Below, in pieces: positions 42,969 to 51,946 of a stretch of 64,000 bases of DNA; the first letter of the stretch is position 1, and each line of letters opens with the position of its first letter. This stretch comes from Gillisia hiemivivida (GTDB lineage: Bacteria; Bacteroidota; Bacteroidia; Flavobacteriales; Flavobacteriaceae), in contig NZ_VORY01000001.1 of NCBI RefSeq assembly GCF_007997295.1, positions 372,001-436,000 of the forward strand. The letters run 5' to 3'. The notes beneath the pieces are model-generated. The model saw only the letters and a list, made by a program, of their open reading frames with translations, did no database searches and was not told the origin of the DNA. The position numbers were made by a program, and so were the translations under genes.

Positions 42969-44747
42969 TGTTTTCTTTATATAGCCTTATTCATTATAGG
43001 TATTCAGAGCGTTTTTTGCCAGTCAGATCAATTGGCGCAAAAATATCTGGATCAAGGGGAGTATTCCAAAGCTCTTAGTGTCTATCAAAACCTGGTAAAA
43101 GAAGCTCCCGGAAATTCTAATTATTTTATGGGATTGGTTACCTCTTACCAACAGTTAGAGGATTTTACAATGGCAGAAAGTTTATTACAGGAAAGACTGA
43201 AAAACACCAATAACAATCCAAGTATTTTAATTGAATTAGGTCACAATTACGAGCTTCAAAACAAAATGGAATTAGCTAAAAAGCACTATTCAGAAGCTCT
43301 GAGTGCATTAAATGAAAAAGCGAATTACGCTTATTCGATCGCCCGTAATTTCGAAAAATATAGTTTATTGGATTATGCAGAGCAAGCCTATGTTTTGGGA
43401 ATGCAGCTAAATCCTGAAATGAATTTTGACCTGCCACTTGCCAGAATTTATGGCGAGCAAGGAAAATTAGACGAGATGTTTGCCGCCTATTTAGAGCTAA
43501 TTACTAAGCAGCCTGAGATGGCTATTAATCTCATGCGGGAATTTGATCGCTATATCTTGGAAGATGCTTCCAATTTGGCAAATATCGCTCTTAGAGAACA
43601 GTTGCTTCAAAAGATTCAAAAAACTCAGGAGCTTACTTATAGCGAATTATTGTCTTGGCTTTTTATTCAGCAGAAAGATTTTGACAAAGCTTTTCTTCAG
43701 GAAAAAGCAATTTTTAGAAGAAGCGATAAAGATCTACAACGTATTATTCAACTTACGGTATTGGCTAAGTCTGAAGGTGATATTGAAACAGCAAAGGAAA
43801 TAGTTTCATTTATTATTGCTGAAACTACCTCGCCAAACATACTTATTCAAGCGAATCAATTATTACTGGATATGAAGTTGAGCACTGCAAAAGCTTCAGA
43901 TTTTACAGGTGTTAAAAAAGATTTTGAAAAGGTGCTTTCCGAGTTTGGAACTGGATTGGAAACGATGGCTATTCAAATAGATTATGCCAATTTTCTAGCT
44001 TTTAAAATGACTGAAATTGAAGAAGCTAAACAATTATTGAATACGTTTTCTGAGAGTCCATTAAATAATTTTCAACAAGCTGCCATAAAAATGACCTTGG
44101 CAGATATTTTGGTGTTGGATCAAAAATTCAATCAGGCGCTTATCTATTACTCGCAGATTCAGACTTTAGTGAAGAATAATGAGATTGCCCAAAATGCTCG
44201 GTTCAAAGTGGCTAAAACCAGTTATTTTAAAGGAGATTTCGAATGGGCGCTTACACAGCTAAATGTATTAAAAGCTTCTACCACTCAATTAATAGCAAAT
44301 GATGCTATGGAGTTGAGTCTTTTAATTAAAGAAAACAGCTTGGAAGATTCCACCCAAACTGCTCTAAAGTTATATGCAAAGGCCGATTTATTAGCTTTTC
44401 AGAATAAAACCGAGACAGCTATTGCCGTGTTAGATGATATTTTGAAGAATCATAAAGGCGAAAAAATTGAAGATGAAACTTTGCTAAAACAAGCAGAATT
44501 GTTTAAACTTTCTGAAAACTGGCAAAAGGCTGAAGAAAATTATCTGAAGATCTTGGAGTTTTACGGGAAAGATATTTTGGCAGATAACGCTACTTTTTTG
44601 TTGGCAGAATTATATGATGATCAGTTAGAAAACCCCGAAAAAGCGAAACAATATTACGAACAGATCATATTTAATTTTCCAGATAGTATCTATTTTGTAG
44701 ATGCTCGTAAAAAATATCGTTTCTTAAGGGGCGATGAATTGGAGTAA
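42963..44747 (+). CDS. Exported tetratricopeptide-repeat protein
   Basis: This 594-residue protein has a short signal peptide (FLYIALFIIGIQSVFC, then QSDQ). It is made almost entirely of TPR-like helical pairs: for example AQKYLDQGEYSKALSVYQNL, then AKKHYSEALSALNEKANYAY, and C-terminal ones with NPEKAKQYYEQIIFNFPDS. The last resembles the TPR tail of YbgF/CpoB-type envelope proteins. It is probably periplasmic and acts as a protein-binding scaffold. It follows no operon partner, and its start lies in a perfect inverted repeat. I do not recognise a specific function. Confidence 0.8.
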   Translation: MRCFLYIALFIIGIQSVFCQSDQLAQKYLDQGEYSKALSVYQNLVKEAPGNSNYFMGLVTSYQQLEDFTMAESLLQERLKNTNNNPSILIELGHNYELQNKMELAKKHYSEALSALNEKANYAYSIARNFEKYSLLDYAEQAYVLGMQLNPEMNFDLPLARIYGEQGKLDEMFAAYLELITKQPEMAINLMREFDRYILEDASNLANIALREQLLQKIQKTQELTYSELLSWLFIQQKDFDKAFLQEKAIFRRSDKDLQRIIQLTVLAKSEGDIETAKEIVSFIIAETTSPNILIQANQLLLDMKLSTAKASDFTGVKKDFEKVLSEFGTGLETMAIQIDYANFLAFKMTEIEEAKQLLNTFSESPLNNFQQAAIKMTLADILVLDQKFNQALIYYSQIQTLVKNNEIAQNARFKVAKTSYFKGDFEWALTQLNVLKASTTQLIANDAMELSLLIKENSLEDSTQTALKLYAKADLLAFQNKTETAIAVLDDILKNHKGEKIEDETLLKQAELFKLSENWQKAEENYLKILEFYGKDILADNATFLLAELYDDQLENPEKAKQYYEQIIFNFPDSIYFVDARKKYRFLRGDELE

Positions 44748-44769
44748 TAAAAGAAAAGAATATTATTTT

Positions 44770-45038
44770 ATCTCCCTGAGATCCATGCTAAAAAAATTAT
44801 CTAGCGGAGTAAATTGACGTATGAAAGATGCTGAAACGAGTTCAGCATGACAGAAGTTAAAACCAGTATCGTCACCCTGTCCCGATTCTTCGGGAGTTTC
44901 AGGGTCTATTATTCGGAGTAGCTTTGAAAATATGTCAATGGTAGCGAAGCCAAAGTTTCGCATAAAAATGATGTCAGTCTGAGCTTGTCGAAGACTAATT
45001 TAGTGTTGAAAGCAAACTTCGACACGCTCAGTTTGACA
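44770..45038 (+). repeat. Cluster of palindromic repeats (most of the 44748-45249 gap)
   Basis: First comes a unit at 44770-44912: CTGAGATCCATGCTAAAAAA ... ATTGACGTATGAAAGATGCTGAAACGAG ... CAGCATGACAG, then GTCACCCTGTCCCG ... CAGGGTCT. It shares the ATTATCTAGCG...ATTGACGTA module with the hairpin element flanks. A second palindrome follows, TGTCAGTCTGAGCTTGTCGA (44972) paired with CTTCGACACGCTCAGTTTGACA (45017-45038). A half copy of the latter lies at about 45110-45135. The rest up to 45249 has no gene. Confidence 0.8.
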
Positions 45039-45249
45039 GATGAGTATTAAAATTTAACTGGTTTAATATTTTTGTTCATTTGCGCGAAGCCAAAGTTTAG
45101 ATAAAGTTATGTCAGTTCGAGCTTGTCGAAGATTATTTTTTTGCTGTCAATGAATAAGTTAATTTCAAGTCTCAAGTCTTGTTTCTTTCAGCGCAGCGAT
45201 CTTTTGTCTCGAACCGGACAATACTAATTGTAATTATAAATTTTATAAA

Positions 45250-45558
45250 ATGTACATATATAACGTAACTATAAACGTTCAGGAAGAGATCCATGAAGAA
45301 TGGCTTAACTGGATGAAAACCGAGCATATTCCTGAGATGTTGAATACAGGAAAGTTTAAAAAAGCATTGATGAGTAGAGTGATGGTAAAGGAAGAAATGG
45401 GCGGAATCACCTATTCTGTTCAATATACCACTGAGAATAAAGAGATGTTGCAAAAATATCTTCAAGAGGATGCTCCTACATTAAGAGCAAAATCTAAACC
45501 TTATGAAGGCAAATTCGTAGCATTTAGAACCGAGATGGAAATTGTAAGTGAGCAATAA
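45250..45558 (+). CDS. DUF4286 family protein
   Basis: This 102-residue small cytoplasmic protein is common in Bacteroidota next to rsmA or similar genes. Recognised by MYIYNVTINVQEEIHEEWLN, then WMKTEHIPEML and the end FRTEMEIVS. The pattern suggests a ferredoxin-like alpha-beta fold, similar to dimeric alpha-beta barrel proteins (my inference). No enzyme role is known to me. It precedes rsmA by 41 bases and probably shares its transcript. Confidence 0.85.
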   Translation: MYIYNVTINVQEEIHEEWLNWMKTEHIPEMLNTGKFKKALMSRVMVKEEMGGITYSVQYTTENKEMLQKYLQEDAPTLRAKSKPYEGKFVAFRTEMEIVSEQ

Positions 45559-45599
45559 GCCGTACTTTCAAATTATAGTTAGCAGTAAAAAACCCCTGC

Positions 45600-46469
45600 A
45601 TGAAAAAGAATAAGAAGAATCCTTTCAATTCAAAGGATAATAAATTTAAGCAAAGTAAATACGCTCCCGGGAAAGCTGCTTTTAGTTCAGATGGCGATGT
45701 TAGAGCAAAAAAGCACTTAGGGCAACACTTTCTTACCGACGAGGGAATAGCAAGTAAAATTGCTGATACTTTAGGGTATGAGGGATATAAGAATGTTCTG
45801 GAAATTGGTCCGGGAATGGGCGTCCTCACCAAATATTTACTTAAAAAAGACGTGGATCTTCACGTTATAGAAATAGATAGGGATAGTGTGGCTTATTTGG
45901 GTGAAAATTACCCCCAATTGGAAGGTAAGATCCTTGAGAAGGATTTTCTAAAGACTGATATCACCCAGATTTTTGAGAAAGAACCTTATGCGATCATCGG
46001 TAATTTTCCTTATAATATTTCTACTCAAATCGTTTTCAAAACCCTAGAGAATAGGGAGCTTATCCCGGAGTTTTCGGGTATGTTCCAAAAAGAAGTGGCC
46101 ATGCGAATTGCAGCGCCCCATGGTAATAAAACCTACGGAATTCTTTCTGTTTTGGCTCAAGCGTTCTTTGATGTAGAATATTTGTTTACCGTGCCACCAA
46201 CGGTTTTTAATCCGCCGCCTAAGGTGGAAAGTGGAGTGATACGATTGACACGAAAAGAAAATTTCACTCTGTCATGTGACGAAGCATTATTATTCAGAGT
46301 AGTAAAAACAGCTTTTCAGCAACGAAGGAAAACCTTAAGGAATAGTCTAAAAACCCTTGATTTATCGGATAATTTAAGGGAAGATGCTATCTTTGGACAA
46401 CGACCAGAGCAGCTAAGTGTACAAGATTTTATAGAACTTACAGAAAAAATTCAGCAGGATGCAATTTGA
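45600..46469 (+). CDS. rsmA: 16S rRNA dimethyladenosine transferase
   Basis: This 289-residue KsgA-family methyltransferase dimethylates two adjacent adenosines of the 3'-terminal helix of 16S rRNA. SAM-binding loop [13 protein letters not shown], acidic residue VIEIDRD, and the catalytic tetrad region [13 protein letters not shown] (NFPY in place of the usual NLPY). An extra N-terminal tail of about 38 basic residues precedes [20 protein letters not shown], where the family normally starts. An alternative internal start is not obvious, so the tail may be real. It overlaps mgtE by 11 bases. Confidence 0.95.
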   Translation: MKKNKKNPFNSKDNKFKQSKYAPGKAAFSSDGDVRAKKHLGQHFLTDEGIASKIADTLGYEGYKNVLEIGPGMGVLTKYLLKKDVDLHVIEIDRDSVAYLGENYPQLEGKILEKDFLKTDITQIFEKEPYAIIGNFPYNISTQIVFKTLENRELIPEFSGMFQKEVAMRIAAPHGNKTYGILSVLAQAFFDVEYLFTVPPTVFNPPPKVESGVIRLTRKENFTLSCDEALLFRVVKTAFQQRRKTLRNSLKTLDLSDNLREDAIFGQRPEQLSVQDFIELTEKIQQDAI

Positions 46470-47811
46470 ATTAACCGAAGAATTAATTGAAAAGATTGAA
46501 TACCTCATCGAGCAAAAGAACGATGCGGAACTGCTGTTGCATTTAGAAGAAGTTCACCCTGCAGATATCGCCGAGATTCTTTCGGAAATAGATATTGAGG
46601 AGGCTACTTATATTGTAAAATTACTGGATAGCGAAAAAACTTCTGAAGCTTTAATGGAGCTGGAAGAAGGGGTTAGGGAGCGTATTTTAGACAGTTTGTC
46701 TCCAAAAGAAATTGCAGAGGAGCTGGAAGAAATGGATACCGATGATGCCGCGGATATTATTTCAGAACTTTCTGAAGAGCGACAACAAAAGGTTATTGCC
46801 CAGATCTTAGATGAAGAGCATGCAGATAATATCGTGGAATTACTTCGATATGATGAAGATTCTGCCGGTGGTCTTATGGCGAAAGAATTGGTTAAAGTAA
46901 ATGAAAACTGGAACGTTACCGGTTGCATGAGCGAAATGCGAAATCAGGCAGAGAATGTTACTAGAGTTCACTCTATTTATGTAGTGGACGATAAAAACAA
47001 ATTAAAAGGGAGGTTATCCTTAAAAGATCTTCTTACTGCCCCAAGTGAGGCACATATAAGCGATGTATACATCCCGCAGGTAGATTATGTAAATGTGCAT
47101 ACACCCGGAGAGGAAGTGGCTAGGATCATGCAGAAATACGATTTAGAAGCAATCCCTGTGGTAGATGAAATGGGAAGACTCGTAGGCCGAATTACCATTG
47201 ATGATATTTTGGATTTTGTGAAAGATGAAGCGGAGAAAGATTATCAGATGGCAGCGGGTATTTCTGAAGATGTAGAGGCAGATGATAGTATCTGGTTGCT
47301 TACCAGAGCTCGACTTCCATGGCTTATTTTAGCTCTTTTTGGAGGCTTTATAAGTGTATCTGTTCTAGGAACATTTGATGCTGCGATGAAGGAACATGCA
47401 GCACTTTTCTTTTTTGTACCTCTAATTGCTGCGATGGCAGGGAATGTTGGCGTACAATCTTCAGCAATCGTTTTACAAGGTTTAGCAAATAAAAGCTTAA
47501 AGGGATCTTTAATTAAAAGGCTTTTAAAAGAGATCGTTTTAAGTCTTTTTAATGGGGTAGTTCTTGCAATTTTGCTAATTGTAGGAGGCATTTTCCTTTT
47601 GGGATTCGATCTTAATTTTGGATTAACAATTGGAATTTCCTTGATCTCTGTAATAGTAATTGCATCTCTAATAGGAACATTCGTTCCTATTATTTTAGAC
47701 AAACAAGGCATAGATCCAGCAATGGCAACGGGTCCATTTATTACCACCAGTAATGATATTTGTGGAATATTAATATATTTTAGTATTGCAAAACTCATTT
47801 TAGGTTTCTAA
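46459..47811 (+). CDS. mgtE: Magnesium transporter MgtE
   Basis: This 450-residue channel has the three family parts. First is the acidic helical MgtE N domain (about 20-125, [20 protein letters not shown]). A CBS pair follows (about 135-255, [13 protein letters not shown] ... [20 protein letters not shown]) that binds Mg2+ as gate sensor. Last are five membrane helices (about 285-450) with the pore signature in [19 protein letters not shown]. It takes up Mg2+ at the inner membrane. It is coupled to rsmA by an 11-base overlap, a pairing seen in many Bacteroidota. Confidence 0.95.
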   Translation: MQFELTEELIEKIEYLIEQKNDAELLLHLEEVHPADIAEILSEIDIEEATYIVKLLDSEKTSEALMELEEGVRERILDSLSPKEIAEELEEMDTDDAADIISELSEERQQKVIAQILDEEHADNIVELLRYDEDSAGGLMAKELVKVNENWNVTGCMSEMRNQAENVTRVHSIYVVDDKNKLKGRLSLKDLLTAPSEAHISDVYIPQVDYVNVHTPGEEVARIMQKYDLEAIPVVDEMGRLVGRITIDDILDFVKDEAEKDYQMAAGISEDVEADDSIWLLTRARLPWLILALFGGFISVSVLGTFDAAMKEHAALFFFVPLIAAMAGNVGVQSSAIVLQGLANKSLKGSLIKRLLKEIVLSLFNGVVLAILLIVGGIFLLGFDLNFGLTIGISLISVIVIASLIGTFVPIILDKQGIDPAMATGPFITTSNDICGILIYFSIAKLILGF

Positions 47812-47883
47812 CTTAGTAGAAGCAATTTTCAATCCCTCCCACCAGAACGTTTTCTTTTTCACCTTACCTGTATATTTATTTCT

Positions 47884-48249
47884 ATGGAAAGCATTAACAT
47901 TCAATCAAAATTTGAAAAATTCAGTAAAAATTGGAATCCTCATCAAATTGCGGTGGTAGATGACATGCAAGTTCTTCTTGCTAAGCTAAAAGGCGAATTT
48001 ATCTGGCATAGCCATGAGGAGGAAGATGAATTATTTCAGATTGTAAAGGGCACCTTATACATACAGTTTAGAGATAAAACGGTAGAGATAAAAGAAGGTG
48101 AATTAATTGTAGTTCCCAAAGGAGTAGAGCATCGCCCTTTTACTAAGAACGATGAAGAAGTTCATGTGATGCTTTTCGAAAAACTATCTGTAAAACATAC
48201 CGGTAATGTTGAAAGTGAGTTAACGGTGAATACATATCCTAAAATTTAG
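47884..48249 (+). CDS. Cupin domain protein
   Basis: This 121-residue single-domain cupin has metal-binding residues in FIWHSHEEEDELFQIVKGTL (His-x-His and Glu) and a second motif ELIVVPKGVEHRPFTKNDE (His). All four classic ligands are present. Small cupins of this type have mixed or unknown functions (mannose isomerase-like, dioxygenase-like, sensors); nothing here picks one. It is followed after 5 bases by a 2-hydroxyacid dehydrogenase gene, so the two are co-transcribed. Confidence 0.88.
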   Translation: MESINIQSKFEKFSKNWNPHQIAVVDDMQVLLAKLKGEFIWHSHEEEDELFQIVKGTLYIQFRDKTVEIKEGELIVVPKGVEHRPFTKNDEEVHVMLFEKLSVKHTGNVESELTVNTYPKI

Positions 48250-48254
48250 AAATC

Positions 48255-49202
48255 ATGATTGTTCTACATGCCGATAGTAATAACCCTTTATTGATAAAAG
48301 AATTACAAAAAGTAGGCTATCATAATATTGAAGCCTATGATGTTTGTAAAGAGGAAATACTTGCTAATCAGCATCTGTATGACGGAATTATAATAAGAAG
48401 CAGATTTAAAATTGATAAGGATTTTATAGATTCAGCTCCCAACTTAAAGTTTATTGCGAGAGTTGGTGCCGGTTTGGAAAGTATAGACGTGGAGTATGCA
48501 AAGCAAAGAGGGATTGAGCTTTTTGCGGCACCAGAAGGAAATAGTAATGCCGTTGGAGAACATGCCTTAGGGATGCTGTTATCGCTTCTGAATAAATTGA
48601 ACAAAGCGAATAGGGAAGTGCATCAAGGATATTGGCATAGAGAAGAGAACCGCGGAATAGAGTTAGATGGAAAAACAGTAGGAATTATTGGATATGGGAA
48701 TATGGGGAAAGCCTTTGCTAAAAAACTTAGGGGTTTTGATGTTAAAGTGCTTTGTTATGATCTTTTAAAGGGAGTAGGAGATGAAAATGCTACTCAAGTT
48801 AGTTTAGAAGAACTTCAAGATAATGCTGAAGTATTGAGCTTACACACTCCTTGGACACCAGAAACCAATAAGATGATAACTACCAATTTTATAAATAGGT
48901 TTAAAAAACCCTTTTGGTTTATTAATACTGCCCGTGGAAAAAGTGTGGTAACGGCCGATCTCGTTTTAGGACTTATTGAAGGAAAAATTCTAGGAGCTGG
49001 TTTAGATGTTCTAGAATATGAAAAAGATTCCTTCGAGCATTTATTTCAGGACCATCAAATCCCTGAAGACCTAAAGGAACTTATGTTTTTCGAAAATGTG
49101 TTGTTAAGTCCCCATATTGCAGGCTGGACAGAGGAATCACATAAAAAATTGGCCTCTACCATTGCCTATAAGATCATAGATAAATTTGGAGTAGGGGTAT
49201 AG
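48255..49202 (+). CDS. D-isomer 2-hydroxyacid dehydrogenase (phosphoglycerate-dehydrogenase-like)
   Basis: This 315-residue NAD-dependent enzyme has a split catalytic domain and a central Rossmann domain with TVGIIGYGNMGKAFAKKLRG. Catalytic residues sit in NTARGKSVV (Arg), GAGLDVLEYEKDSFEH (Glu) and LSPHIAGWTEES (His). It resembles SerA and related reductases but lacks the C-terminal ACT domain, so I do not call it serA. It follows the cupin gene. A decayed VOC gene follows directly. Confidence 0.88.
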   Translation: MIVLHADSNNPLLIKELQKVGYHNIEAYDVCKEEILANQHLYDGIIIRSRFKIDKDFIDSAPNLKFIARVGAGLESIDVEYAKQRGIELFAAPEGNSNAVGEHALGMLLSLLNKLNKANREVHQGYWHREENRGIELDGKTVGIIGYGNMGKAFAKKLRGFDVKVLCYDLLKGVGDENATQVSLEELQDNAEVLSLHTPWTPETNKMITTNFINRFKKPFWFINTARGKSVVTADLVLGLIEGKILGAGLDVLEYEKDSFEHLFQDHQIPEDLKELMFFENVLLSPHIAGWTEESHKKLASTIAYKIIDKFGVGV

Positions 49203-49456
49203 CAAAAATTAAAAAGCGCACTTATTCTGAATATAAAGACAATGAAAAAACGAGTTACAGTATTGGCGGCATAATCTTTAAAACTAAAGATCCAAAAGCA
49301 GTAAAAGATTAGTATTGTGATCATTTTGGATTAAATACTGACCAATGGGGCTTTACTTTTTGGTGGAAGGATAATGAAGTCAAAGACTGTTCTACACAAT
49401 GGAGTCCTTTTAAAGATGATACCGACTATTTTGAGCATTCCATCAAAATTATCTAA
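49203..49456 (+). pseudogene. Decayed VOC (glyoxalase/bleomycin-resistance-like) gene
   Basis: The frame beginning near 49211 reads KKRTYSEYKDNEKTSYSIGG, then IIFKTKDPKAVKD, an in-frame TAG (at 49310) where a Trp is expected, then CDHFGLNTDQWGFTFWWKDN and CSTQWSPFKDDTDYFEHS, ending at 49456. This is the opening of a VOC superfamily protein (first metal region and WWKD strand typical of the Bacteroidota proteins). It has no start codon, one internal stop and loses the second half. It lies between the dehydrogenase gene and a large repeat field that may have removed the 3' part. Confidence 0.7.
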
Positions 49457-49461
49457 ATAAA

Positions 49462-49540
49462 TGTCATTCCGAAGCATTGAGGAATCTCTTCTAATGCAAA
49501 ATTATTTTACTAGAGATCCTTCGACAAGCTCAGGATGACA
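49462..49540 (+). repeat. TGTCATTCCGA palindrome
   Basis: The left arm TGTCATTCCGAAGCATTGAG and right arm AGAGATCCTTCGACAAGCTC...GATGACA form a 79-base imperfect inverted repeat, the same family as 42651-42836. It begins 6 bases after the end of the VOC pseudogene. Confidence 0.8.
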
Positions 49541-49678
49541 TTCAAGAACTTGTCATATTTAGTTTTTCACATTGAGCTTGTCGCAATGTGGAACAATTTA
49601 AACTCGATTAATCCTTCGACAGGCTACCATTGACGTATTTTTCGTTGCCCGAAATAAGAGACCCTGAAACTAGTTACC

Positions 49679-49956
49679 ATTGACGTAATTTCAAGAATCT
49701 GGAATACACTCCCTCTGGTCGGTAAAGTTCTGTTTAATTTTTAAGATTGTTCATTTTTTTGCGTGTCCAAAAAAACGAACCAAAAAAAGGACACTTTTTT
49801 GTAGGTGTTTCCAATTATGCTACCGCATAATTAGAACCGTACTTCCACGGCTAAATTTTCTCCAAGGCTTCGAAAATTTTACGCCGTGGAACTACTACAT
49901 TTGCAAAAAAGAATTTCTTAAGAAGATAAACCTACTAGGAACAATCATATGTCAAA
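49679..49956 (-). repeat. Hairpin-rich structured element, copy D, within the 49457-50150 gene-free stretch
   Basis: On the minus strand it repeats copy B (12322-12681) almost base for base: the ACGGCGTAAAATTTTC stem region, the loop GAAGCCTTGGA (complement at 49861-49871), the TTATGCGGTAGCATAA stem and the GTTCGTTTTTTT stem. It lacks about 80 bases near the right end of B. The edge toward low coordinates is ACCATTGACGTA; the same word also occurs at about 49636, where it interrupts a CTTCGACAGGCT half-site. The stretch has no gene. Confidence 0.75.
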
Positions 49957-50016
49957 ACCTCCGCTAGATAAATTTTTTTATCACAGGTCTCAGGGTGACG
50001 ATACTTTTTAAAATGC

Positions 50017-50106
50017 CGTCATGCTGTCCCGAAGCATCGGGAGTTTCAGCATCTTTCATACGTCAATTCCCTAGGCTAGATAATTTTATCACAGGTCTCA
50101 GGATGA
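50017..50106 (-). repeat. Short GTCA palindrome with ATTATCTAGC...ATTGACGTA module
   Basis: On the minus strand: CTGAGACCTGTGATAAAATT, ATCTAGCCTAGGGAATTGACGTATGAAAGATGCTGAAAC in pieces, then CCCGATGCTTCGGG and CAGCATGACGG. It shows the module without a hairpin-rich insert, so it represents an empty site or a minimal form of the element found at 12322 and 49679. Confidence 0.6.
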
Positions 50107-50150
50107 CATTGTTAAACGTGTCACATTGAGCTTGTCGAAATGTAATATTA

Positions 50151-51290
50151 TTATTTTTTAAAAGTTTTCATCAATCTATCTGCTGCAAACTTTTGAGCAT
50201 CTACTGCTTGATCTAATACCGCAGACATTCCAAAGAATTCATGGGTTACTCCTTCATACATTTTACGCTCTACATCAATACCCGCAGCTTTCATTTTTTC
50301 AGCCAACACCATACCCTCATTTTCTAAAGGATCTATTTCTGCATTGATAATTGTGGTAGCTGGAAGACCAGATAAATCTGCATCTATTAAGTTGATTAAA
50401 GGATCATTATTAGTACTCCAATCTGGTACATAATGATCAAAAAACCATTTCATAAAACCTTTATTTAATGGAACAGCACTCGCATACTTCTCATAACTCG
50501 GAGATTCTATATCCCCATCTGCAATTGGATATACAGATACAATATGAACTGGTAATTTAACTCCGCGATCCCTGGCCATCATTGCCACAGCTACTGCTAA
50601 GTTTCCACCAGCACTTTCTCCGGCAGTAGCAATCATATTAGGATTTCCTCCAATTTCAGTGGTATTTTCTACAACCCATTTATAAGCATTAAATGAATCT
50701 TCGTGGGCAGTTGGAAATTTGTTTTCTGGTCCCTGTCTATAGGCTACAGAAATAACTATTGCATTTGCTTTTTCTGCTAGCGCCATAGGGGAAGCTTCAT
50801 AAGTATCTAAATCTGCAATTACCCATCCACCTCCGTGATAATAAACGATCACAGGTAAGCTTTCGTTTTCTGTGTTTTTTGGTTTATACATTCTAACAAG
50901 TACACCCTCTTCACCAACGGGAAGAATTTTGTGGCTAATATCCACTTTACTTTCCGTCGGTTTTACTCCGGTTTGATGTAAAATGTCCATTACGGCATTT
51001 GCAGGTAATTTAATATTACGATACTGAAAACCAGTAGCTCCTTTAAACGATGGGTTTTCATAGGACTGAAACTGTTCAATTACAGCTAACATTTGAGGAT
51101 CTATGTTTGGGGCCCAATCTGGCTGAGGTCCATTCGGCATAATTTTCATTGGATCTCCGGTTTTCACTTTCGGATCTTTCATTTTCATTTCTTTCATTTT
51201 CATTTCTTTTTTATCGTCCTTATCTTGAGAATAGACAGTGGGAGCGATTAAAAAAAGAGCAAGTCCAGATGCAAATAGAATCTTTCTCAT
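50151..51290 (-). CDS. Secreted alpha/beta hydrolase (HSL-type esterase)
   Basis: This esterase or lipase has about 379 residues from ATG 51290. A longer frame to 51374 adds 28 residues, but the signal peptide (RKILFASGLALFLIAPTVYS) starts at 51290. Oxyanion motif YYHGGGWV, nucleophile elbow GESAGG, then an Asp (INAEIDPLENEG) and His (YEGVTHEFFG) complete the triad, all as in the hormone-sensitive lipase group. Between signal and catalytic domain is a Lys/Met-rich stretch with two copies of KEMKMK. It is probably periplasmic or surface bound and hydrolyses short acyl esters. It stands alone, flanked by repeats on both sides. Confidence 0.9.
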   Translation of the reverse strand: MRKILFASGLALFLIAPTVYSQDKDDKKEMKMKEMKMKDPKVKTGDPMKIMPNGPQPDWAPNIDPQMLAVIEQFQSYENPSFKGATGFQYRNIKLPANAVMDILHQTGVKPTESKVDISHKILPVGEEGVLVRMYKPKNTENESLPVIVYYHGGGWVIADLDTYEASPMALAEKANAIVISVAYRQGPENKFPTAHEDSFNAYKWVVENTTEIGGNPNMIATAGESAGGNLAVAVAMMARDRGVKLPVHIVSVYPIADGDIESPSYEKYASAVPLNKGFMKWFFDHYVPDWSTNNDPLINLIDADLSGLPATTIINAEIDPLENEGMVLAEKMKAAGIDVERKMYEGVTHEFFGMSAVLDQAVDAQKFAADRLMKTFKK

Positions 51291-51459
51291 TGCATTTTTG
51301 GAAGAAAATAAACTTTGGTTTTGTTTAGAATTATTCATGTCAAAAAAGTCGTTAGTCATTAATATTAGTAACAAAATTACTTTCTAAAACACTCGTTACT
51401 AGACTACTTAACTGTTTTTGTGAGAACTATAACAAATTTTTATAATTTCAAAATTTCTC

Positions 51460-51490
51460 AAAAAAATGACCTAGCTAAGAGCTAGGTCAT
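51460..51490 (-). terminator. Intrinsic terminator on the minus strand
   Basis: An 11-bp perfect stem, ATGACCTAGCT/AGCTAGGTCAT (51466-51476 and 51480-51490), with a 3-base loop is followed on the minus strand by seven T. It ends transcription coming from the gene at 51947-52591 before the esterase gene. Confidence 0.75.
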
Positions 51491-51751
51491 GTAGTGGTTA
51501 TAAATATAAAATTAGTATTGTCCGGTAAAAAAATTCAGAATTTCGGTGAGGCTAGAAGTAGCGCAGATTAAGACTGTTTTCAATGTTTAGGAGCTTGCTA
51601 TTGGAACACAGAATTATTTTTTCCTTTTTCAAAAATTTATACAGATTAAAATATTGATTTTCAATTAGTTGGAATAAAGTCTTACGTCTTGAATCTAGCA
51701 GCGCAGCGATCTTATATCTTTTGTCGGACGACAATGATATAAAATATTAAT

Positions 51752-51940
51752 TGTATATCCGTTTAGAGTCCAGTGACCAAATTATCCTATCTGAAATGGT
51801 CGCGTCACCCAATCCCGAAGCATCGGGAGTTTCAGGGTCTTATACCACATATTTGAGATGCTGAAGCAAGTTCAGCATGACGGTAACAACCTGTAATTAA
51901 TTAATAAAAAACTATTTACTGGAACAAAAGCGGACATACA
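51752..51940 (+). repeat. MITE-like element, short copy III (in the 51291-51946 gap)
   Basis: A 189-base element begins TGTATATCCGTTTAGAGTCC and ends TTCCAGT-type inverted sequence (TACTGGAACAAAAGCGGACA). The two ends match each other at 15 of 21 positions when inverted. The centre is a single GTCACCC...TCGGGAGTTTCAGGGTCT...GATGCTGAAGCAAGTTCAGC palindromic unit. Copies I (3021) and II (12221) have the same ends and this centre, plus inserts. The rest of the gap (51291-51751) holds the esterase promoter region, the terminator at 51460 and AT-rich sequence without a gene. Confidence 0.75.
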
Positions 51941-51946
51941 GAAATA

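Noticed and set aside
51552-51734. 60-codon minus-strand frame near the short MITE
   Set aside because: AT-rich Leu/Lys/Asn-rich translation with no recognisable domain, no start signals and no counterpart.
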